Assembly: GCF_900185615.1 (NCBI RefSeq)
Contig: NZ_FYAK01000016.1
Location: 1 to 64,000, forward strand
Direction: 5' to 3'
DNA from: Photobacterium malacitanum
GTDB lineage: Bacteria > Pseudomonadota > Gammaproteobacteria > Enterobacterales > Vibrionaceae
Length of the DNA stretch: 64,000 nucleotides
Part shown: piece by piece, positions 59,427 to 64,000 of the stretch
Numbering within the stretch: the first letter of the stretch is position 1
How the letters are laid out: each line of letters starts with the position of its first letter
The notes under the pieces: model-generated
What the model was told of the DNA's origin: nothing
The model's database searches: none
What the model saw: only the letters and a program-made list of their open reading frames with translations
Program-made: the position numbers and the translations under genes

Positions 59427-60204
59427 TCTACACCAGTTACAACACCAATTTGCAGCGGCGTTACATTATCAACCTCACACCGCAACAACGATGGTGATCA
59501 GTGATCATTTTAACGCTCAGCAACGGCTGCAACTATACTGCAATAATTTTATCGTTGGCTTAACCGAGGTATTAGAGAGCGTCTATCCAACCGTGAAAGC
59601 CATGATTGGTGAGGCATGTTTTACGCAATTAGCGCGACAACACATTCTTAATCATCCACTACCACAAGGAGATGTCACTCTATATGGAGACCACTTTAGC
59701 GACACCATTGCAGCTCAACCAACATTGGTTTCAAGCTTGCCATATTTGGTCGATCTTGCGCGACTAGAATGGTTGCGTGATGTGGTATCACGATCCCCCT
59801 CTCATAGTGGCGCACTACCATTAGAGAAATTACACCAACTGGAACATCCACAACATTCGCTTGATCTGCAGCGATATTATTTTCATATACCGATATCAAC
59901 CCATATTTTTAGTAGTCAATTTGCAGTAGGCACACTGTGGAAGATCGTTAATCACACTGATGGCAGTCATCAACAGCAACAATTAGCGACGTTGGATATT
60001 CATCAACCGCAGGCTGTATTGGTACAACATTTCCAATGGCAGCTGTGGCAACAAACCGTTACTACAGAGTTAATGGCGTTAGTGAACGATTGCCAGCAAC
60101 AACGTCCCATCGCCGCGCTCACCGAATCACAATTAACCCTGCTGCCACAGCTATTACACCACCATTTAATTGACGATATTGGTGAGGTGAACAACGATGA
60201 TTAA
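59401..60204 (+). CDS. bufC: DUF2063 (BufC-like) partner protein
   Basis: A 267-residue protein with the N-terminal DUF2063 domain (about 5-95), often labelled a putative DNA-binding domain, and an alpha-rich remainder. In MNIO systems such proteins pair with the DUF692 enzyme and help recruit the precursor, so a direct role in DNA binding is doubtful. AAGGAG lies 7 nt before the ATG at 59401. It overlaps bufB by 26 bp and the DoxX gene by 8 bp. Confidence 0.87.
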   Translation: MPASLTAPNLHQLQHQFAAALHYQPHTATTMVISDHFNAQQRLQLYCNNFIVGLTEVLESVYPTVKAMIGEACFTQLARQHILNHPLPQGDVTLYGDHFSDTIAAQPTLVSSLPYLVDLARLEWLRDVVSRSPSHSGALPLEKLHQLEHPQHSLDLQRYYFHIPISTHIFSSQFAVGTLWKIVNHTDGSHQQQQLATLDIHQPQAVLVQHFQWQLWQQTVTTELMALVNDCQQQRPIAALTESQLTLLPQLLHHHLIDDIGEVNNDD

Positions 60205-60655
60205 TTTTATACGTACTATTGACCCTTTTTTCCAACAACTCACTCAACCATTACAACCGTTATTATTACTGTTTAGTCGCGTTTGGGTAGCGATTGCCTT
60301 TTTAAAATCAGGGCTGATCAAATACGGCAGTTGGGATAGCACCCTGTATTTATTTGAATACGAATATCAGGTGCCCGTTTTACCTTGGCTATGGGCTGCT
60401 TATAGTGGCACTGCGATTGAATTGATCGTACCGATTTTTTTAGTGCTCGGATTATTTTCACGACCAATGGCAGCGTTATTATTTGGGTTTAATATTATTG
60501 CAGTAGTGTCATACCCCGCGTTATGGCCGCAAGGGTTTTATGATCACCAATTATGGGGAATGATGTTACTGGTTACGCTCTTTTGGGGCGCGGGGAAATT
60601 ATCACTCGATCATTGGCTCTATCAAGGCCAAGCTCGTCATTATCCTCTCAAATAA
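60197..60655 (+). CDS. DoxX family membrane protein of the bufferin cluster
   Basis: A 152-residue integral membrane protein with four hydrophobic segments and the DoxX-type SRVWVAIAFLKSGLIKYGSW start. DoxX-family genes commonly close bufferin operons. Its role, perhaps in quinone-linked electron supply or export, is not established. It overlaps bufC by 8 bp. It converges on yigB. Confidence 0.85.
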   Translation: MINFIRTIDPFFQQLTQPLQPLLLLFSRVWVAIAFLKSGLIKYGSWDSTLYLFEYEYQVPVLPWLWAAYSGTAIELIVPIFLVLGLFSRPMAALLFGFNIIAVVSYPALWPQGFYDHQLWGMMLLVTLFWGAGKLSLDHWLYQGQARHYPLK

Positions 60656-60675
60656 TGGTGTTATTCCCCGTTAAC

Positions 60676-61404
60676 TTAGCGTGCAGGAATACCAATTAAC
60701 GGCAGTAACTCTGCTAAATGACTAATTTCGACATCAGGCAAACAATTAACATTAGCAGTAGTTAATGTACGGCGCTGATCATTATACCAACATGCTTGCA
60801 AGCCATGTTTCTTGGCGCCAAAAACGTCAGTTTGCAAGTGATCACCGACATGTAAAATCTGTTGTGGCGGTAACCCTAAATGATTTATAGCGTGCTCAAA
60901 CAGATCTGCAGCTGGTTTTGCTAACCCATCACGCCCTGCTTGATAGATAGCGCTGAAATATTTTGCCAAGCCGATTTGCTGCGGATCAACATTACCATTG
61001 GTGATCGCCACTAACGGTAGCTGCGCACTCAATAACGCCAACACACGATGGGTTTCAGCAGGTACATCGACCTTATTACGCTCAACCAACACCAACTCCA
61101 ACCCTTGCCGAGCGGCTAATTCAGCAGCTTGTAAACGCCAGCCTAATTGCATTAAACCAATTTTTAACGTTTCATAACGCCATTGGCTAACATCATGCGT
61201 CAAACTAGGATCAATCACAGCCAGTTGCTGCTTAAGATGCTGCCAATCATCACGGTTGAGCATGGTTGATGACGGTAATAGCTGAGCTAACCAATCAAAC
61301 ATCGCTTGTTCAGCTCGAACAATCACCGGATGGTTATCATAAAGGGTGTCATCAAGATCAAATGTCAGTGCATTAATCGAGCCTAAGTGACGATAAAATT
61401 GCAT
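60676..61404 (-). CDS. yigB: HAD phosphatase YigB (FMN pathway)
   Basis: Dephosphorylates the 5-amino-6-ribitylamino-uracil 5'-phosphate intermediate of riboflavin synthesis and is known to act on FMN-related substrates. The start at 61404 (MQFYRHLGSI) matches the E. coli N-terminus and has AGGA 6 nt upstream, giving 242 residues. HAD motif I is DLDDTLYD (16-23), motif II ITNGN and motif III/IV HVGDHLQTD. It starts about 30 bp after xerC. Confidence 0.93.
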   Translation of the reverse strand: MQFYRHLGSINALTFDLDDTLYDNHPVIVRAEQAMFDWLAQLLPSSTMLNRDDWQHLKQQLAVIDPSLTHDVSQWRYETLKIGLMQLGWRLQAAELAARQGLELVLVERNKVDVPAETHRVLALLSAQLPLVAITNGNVDPQQIGLAKYFSAIYQAGRDGLAKPAADLFEHAINHLGLPPQQILHVGDHLQTDVFGAKKHGLQACWYNDQRRTLTTANVNCLPDVEISHLAELLPLIGIPAR

Positions 61405-61436
61405 GGTTGTTCCTGTCATTAGTAATCCAACCAATA

Positions 61437-62345
61437 TTAACGGCGCTTGGCTCGCGGATGAGCGGCATCATACACTTTGGCTAGATGTTGAAAATCAAGA
61501 TGAGTATAAATTTGAGTAGTGGTTAAATTGGCATGACCCAATAATTCTTGTACCGCACGTAGATCACCACTGGATTCCAACATATGAGTGGCAAAACTAT
61601 GGCGTAATTTATGTGGATTAATATGGCTTGATACTGCCTGCTTTTGCCCCCATTCCGCCATTCTTTTTTGAACATTACGGTTTGAAATACGCTGACCAAG
61701 CTTAGATACAAACAAGCCATTTTCATCAGCATGAGCAATATTAGTCCGTACTTTAAGCCAATTAGCAACCCACTCTCGCGCTAAACCAGCAAAGGGGACG
61801 ACTCGTTCTTTATCTCCTTTACCAATCACTCGTAGATCACCTTTGCTTAAGCTAATATCACGTACATTTAAGTTAACCAATTCCGATAAACGTAACCCCG
61901 CACCGTACATTAATTCCATCATCGCCCGATCACGGATCGCCAACGGATCATCGTCATTCACTTCTAGCAGTTGATTCATTTCATCAACGTCTAAATTTTT
62001 CGGTAATGGGCGTGCTTTACGAGGGGCGGCGACCCCTTTAGCTGGATTGGCTGGTAATACTTGCTGATGCACCAAATAATCAAAAAAACTTCGCAGTGCA
62101 GATAGTCGCATCGCTAAACTGCTGGCTTTTAGACCATTACGCATCCCCGTACTGGCAATTTGGCGCACCCAAGCCGCATCAACTTGCTGCCAATTTTCAA
62201 CCCCAAGCTCAAGCAATTGCTCTGCAATGCAGGTTAATTGACGCTTATAATTTTGCTGAGTGTGCAAACTAAGCTCACGCTCACTACGCAAATATTCATA
62301 AAAACGTTCAAGGGGTTGTTCAAAACTTCGAGGAAGCGTACTCAC
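61437..62345 (-). CDS. xerC: tyrosine recombinase XerC
   Basis: Resolves chromosome dimers at dif with XerD. The 302-residue protein has an N-terminal SAM-like core-binding domain and the catalytic domain with the Arg of GAGLRLSEL, the [10 protein letters not shown] box (His-x-x-Arg) and [14 protein letters not shown] with the nucleophilic Tyr. A GTG start is preceded by GAGG. It follows dapF by 51 bp. Confidence 0.96.
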   Translation of the reverse strand: MSTLPRSFEQPLERFYEYLRSERELSLHTQQNYKRQLTCIAEQLLELGVENWQQVDAAWVRQIASTGMRNGLKASSLAMRLSALRSFFDYLVHQQVLPANPAKGVAAPRKARPLPKNLDVDEMNQLLEVNDDDPLAIRDRAMMELMYGAGLRLSELVNLNVRDISLSKGDLRVIGKGDKERVVPFAGLAREWVANWLKVRTNIAHADENGLFVSKLGQRISNRNVQKRMAEWGQKQAVSSHINPHKLRHSFATHMLESSGDLRAVQELLGHANLTTTQIYTHLDFQHLAKVYDAAHPRAKRR

Positions 62346-62396
62346 ATAAACCTCAATATTGGTGTCATTAATATTTATGACAACAGTTAGCTTTCA

Positions 62397-63227
62397 CTAT
62401 TGAATAAATTGACCATCAAAGACATGCGCCACAGGGCCTGTCATAAATAACGGTTTACCTTCTCCTGCCCAACGAATATATAAATCGCCACCAGGTAAAC
62501 TCACTTTGACATTCTCATCCAATAATCCTTGGCTACGACCAACGGCAACCGCAGCACAAGCACCACTGCCACAAGCTTGAGTTTCACCAGCACCGCGTTC
62601 ATATACTCGCAATTTCACCGTACCACGGTCAATAACTTGCATAAAACCTGCATTAACGCGCTCAGGAAAACGCTCATGAGATTCCAGTAACGGTCCTAAT
62701 TTTTCAACGGCTGCAGTATCAACATCATCAACAATCGTAACGCAATGTGGATTCCCCATACTCACAGCACCACAAAATAGTGTTTGCTCACCTGCTCGCA
62801 GTAAGTACGTTTTCTCAGCCTGTTTAGCGCGCATCGGAATTTTATTGGGTTCAAAGTTCGGCGCCCCCATGTTCACTGTTACTTGACCATCGCTTTCAAG
62901 CTTTAATACCATTTTGCCCGCTTTAGTACTTACGGATATATGGTATTTATTAGTTAATCCTTTCATTGACACAAATCGAGCAAAACAACGGGCACCATTG
63001 CCACATTGCTCAACTTCACTGCCATCTGCATTAAAAATGCGGTAGTGAAAATCCGTTTCAGGATCATAGGGTGGTTCAACAACTAATAGCTGATCAAAAC
63101 CAATTCCGCGATGACGATCAGCTAAACGACGAATCGCATCTGGCGAAAAAAACACATTTTGTGTAACACAATCAACAACAACAAAGTCATTGCCCAGCCC
63201 ATGCATTTTGGAAAAATTAATCTGCAT
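62397..63227 (-). CDS. dapF: diaminopimelate epimerase
   Basis: Converts LL- to meso-diaminopimelate for lysine and peptidoglycan. The 276-residue protein has both catalytic cysteines: C75 (EQCGNGARC) and C219 (QACGSGAC). The N-terminus [13 protein letters not shown] is the family start. It lies between lysA and xerC; the usual DUF484 gene is missing from the dapF-xerC gap. Confidence 0.97.
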   Translation of the reverse strand: MQINFSKMHGLGNDFVVVDCVTQNVFFSPDAIRRLADRHRGIGFDQLLVVEPPYDPETDFHYRIFNADGSEVEQCGNGARCFARFVSMKGLTNKYHISVSTKAGKMVLKLESDGQVTVNMGAPNFEPNKIPMRAKQAEKTYLLRAGEQTLFCGAVSMGNPHCVTIVDDVDTAAVEKLGPLLESHERFPERVNAGFMQVIDRGTVKLRVYERGAGETQACGSGACAAVAVGRSQGLLDENVKVSLPGGDLYIRWAGEGKPLFMTGPVAHVFDGQFIQ

Positions 63228-63266
63228 GATGTTCCTTAATTATTAAAGCTTCAGTTGCGACGACAA

Positions 63267-64000
63267 TCATTTAACAACATATTCATGTTGCCAAAGTTGC
63301 TCTAGCGTTTCACGGGCGCGAACCAAATGCACTTGTGGACCATCAACCATGACCTCTGCGACGCGAGGACGAGAATTATAGTTAGAGGCCATTACGAAGC
63401 CATAAGCACCCGCCGATCTAACAGCTAACACATCGCCAGGAGCCAAACATAAATGACGATCTTTACCAATAAAGTCACCGGTTTCACAAATCGGCCCAAC
63501 CAGATCATAACACTGAGTTTCACCATGACGGGGAATTAGCGGCACAATATCTTGCCACGCAGAATATAGGGTTGGTCGAATGAGATCATTCATCGCCGCA
63601 TCGACAATGGCAAAATTTTTATGCTCAGTATGCTTTAAAAACTCAACTTTGGTCAGCAATACTCCGGCATTGGCAGCAATAGCACGGCCGGGCTCAAAAA
63701 TTAATTCCAATTGCGGGTAAGCAGCTAAGCGCGCTAATAATGCAGTCGCATAATCAGCCGGTAATGGCGGTTGCTCATCGTTATAGGTTACCCCTAAGCC
63801 ACCACCGAGATCTAAGTGCTTGATCTCTATTCCAACCGATGTTAACTCATCAACTAATGCCAACAATCGTTCAGTTGCGTCAATAAAAGGTTGTACTTCG
63901 GTCAGCTGAGAGCCGATATGACAATCCATTCCAACCACATTAAGGTGAGGTAATTGATGGGCTAATTGGTAGACTTCTAACGCTCGCTCACGAGCAATAC
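63267..64000 (-). CDS. lysA: diaminopimelate decarboxylase (5' end outside the window)
   Basis: PLP enzyme making lysine from meso-diaminopimelate. The reading frame stays open to the right edge, so about 244 C-terminal residues are visible. Motifs include GMDCHIGSQL, HLDLGGGLGV, the PLP-phosphate-binding EPGRAIA, and CETGDFIG carrying the active-site Cys of the neighbouring subunit. It precedes dapF by 39 bp and is likely co-transcribed with it. Confidence 0.96.
   Translation of the reverse strand, partial: IARERALEVYQLAHQLPHLNVVGMDCHIGSQLTEVQPFIDATERLLALVDELTSVGIEIKHLDLGGGLGVTYNDEQPPLPADYATALLARLAAYPQLELIFEPGRAIAANAGVLLTKVEFLKHTEHKNFAIVDAAMNDLIRPTLYSAWQDIVPLIPRHGETQCYDLVGPICETGDFIGKDRHLCLAPGDVLAVRSAGAYGFVMASNYNSRPRVAEVMVDGPQVHLVRARETLEQLWQHEYVVK

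Noticed and set aside
59401-60204. Reading the DUF2063 protein as a DNA-binding regulator
   Set aside because: The label comes from old domain naming. Operon context with a DUF692 enzyme and precursor peptide points to a modification partner.

Overview
The window is chromosomal DNA of a gammaproteobacterium of the family Vibrionaceae, most likely Photobacterium or a close relative. Support comes from the protein families, the AT-rich base composition, a complete gsp (eps) operon next to nudE-cysQ, and gene neighbourhoods shared with both Vibrio and the E. coli murI-btuB-trmA-fabR-sthA and polA-spf-engB-csrC-yihI-hemN-glnGLA-bipA segments. Genes are dense and mostly housekeeping. No phage, integron, CRISPR array or intact insertion sequence is visible.

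Layout. 1-660: the 5' end of a 16S rRNA gene (leftward) with its leader, boxA and two tandem promoters. 0.8-10.5 kb: a membrane-anchored RRM protein, murI, a PP-loop ATPase, btuB under a cobalamin riboswitch, trmA, yijD-fabR, sthA, cysQ and nudE. 10.6-22.0 kb: the type II secretion operon gspCDEFGHIJKLMN, leftward and tightly overlapped. 22.2-30.9 kb: hslR, hslO, pckA, an AsmA-like protein, fabY, dtd, yihY and a DUF2959 lipoprotein. 31-38.2 kb: bipA, glnA, a DUF4124 protein, glnL and glnG, with a sigma-54 promoter and NtrC sites. 38.3-49 kb: add, hemN, a DUF2489 protein, yihI, a methyltransferase, a CsrB/CsrC-type RNA, cytochrome c4, engB, Spot 42 with a second candidate sRNA beyond it, and polA. 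49-58 kb: elbB, RyhB, a GNAT protein, the queuosine-precursor transporter yhhQ behind a candidate preQ1 riboswitch, DUF3630, recQ, ggt and uvrD. 58.3-60.7 kb: a four-gene bufferin-type operon (DUF2282 precursor, DUF692/MNIO enzyme, DUF2063 partner, DoxX protein). 60.7-64 kb: yigB, xerC, dapF and the truncated lysA.

The most rewarding content is regulatory RNA. A roughly 450-nt GGA-rich RNA should titrate CsrA. Spot 42 should control carbon metabolism and RyhB iron sparing. Two riboswitches sense cobalamin and probably preQ1. Nitrogen control is also clear: the glnA sigma-54 promoter has upstream NtrC sites, and a perfect NtrC palindrome precedes glnLG. The bufferin operon, set between yigB and uvrD, is the clearest accessory system. 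It encodes a Cys-rich exported peptide and the enzyme expected to modify its cysteines, probably for copper buffering.

Several start codons were moved inward from the longest reading frame on ribosome-binding-site and family-length grounds (murI, nudE, gspL, gspC, pckA, bipA, glnL, glnG, add, engB, cytochrome c4, yhhQ, yigB, bufB, bufC). All functional statements rest on family recognition by eye. No database search was run.
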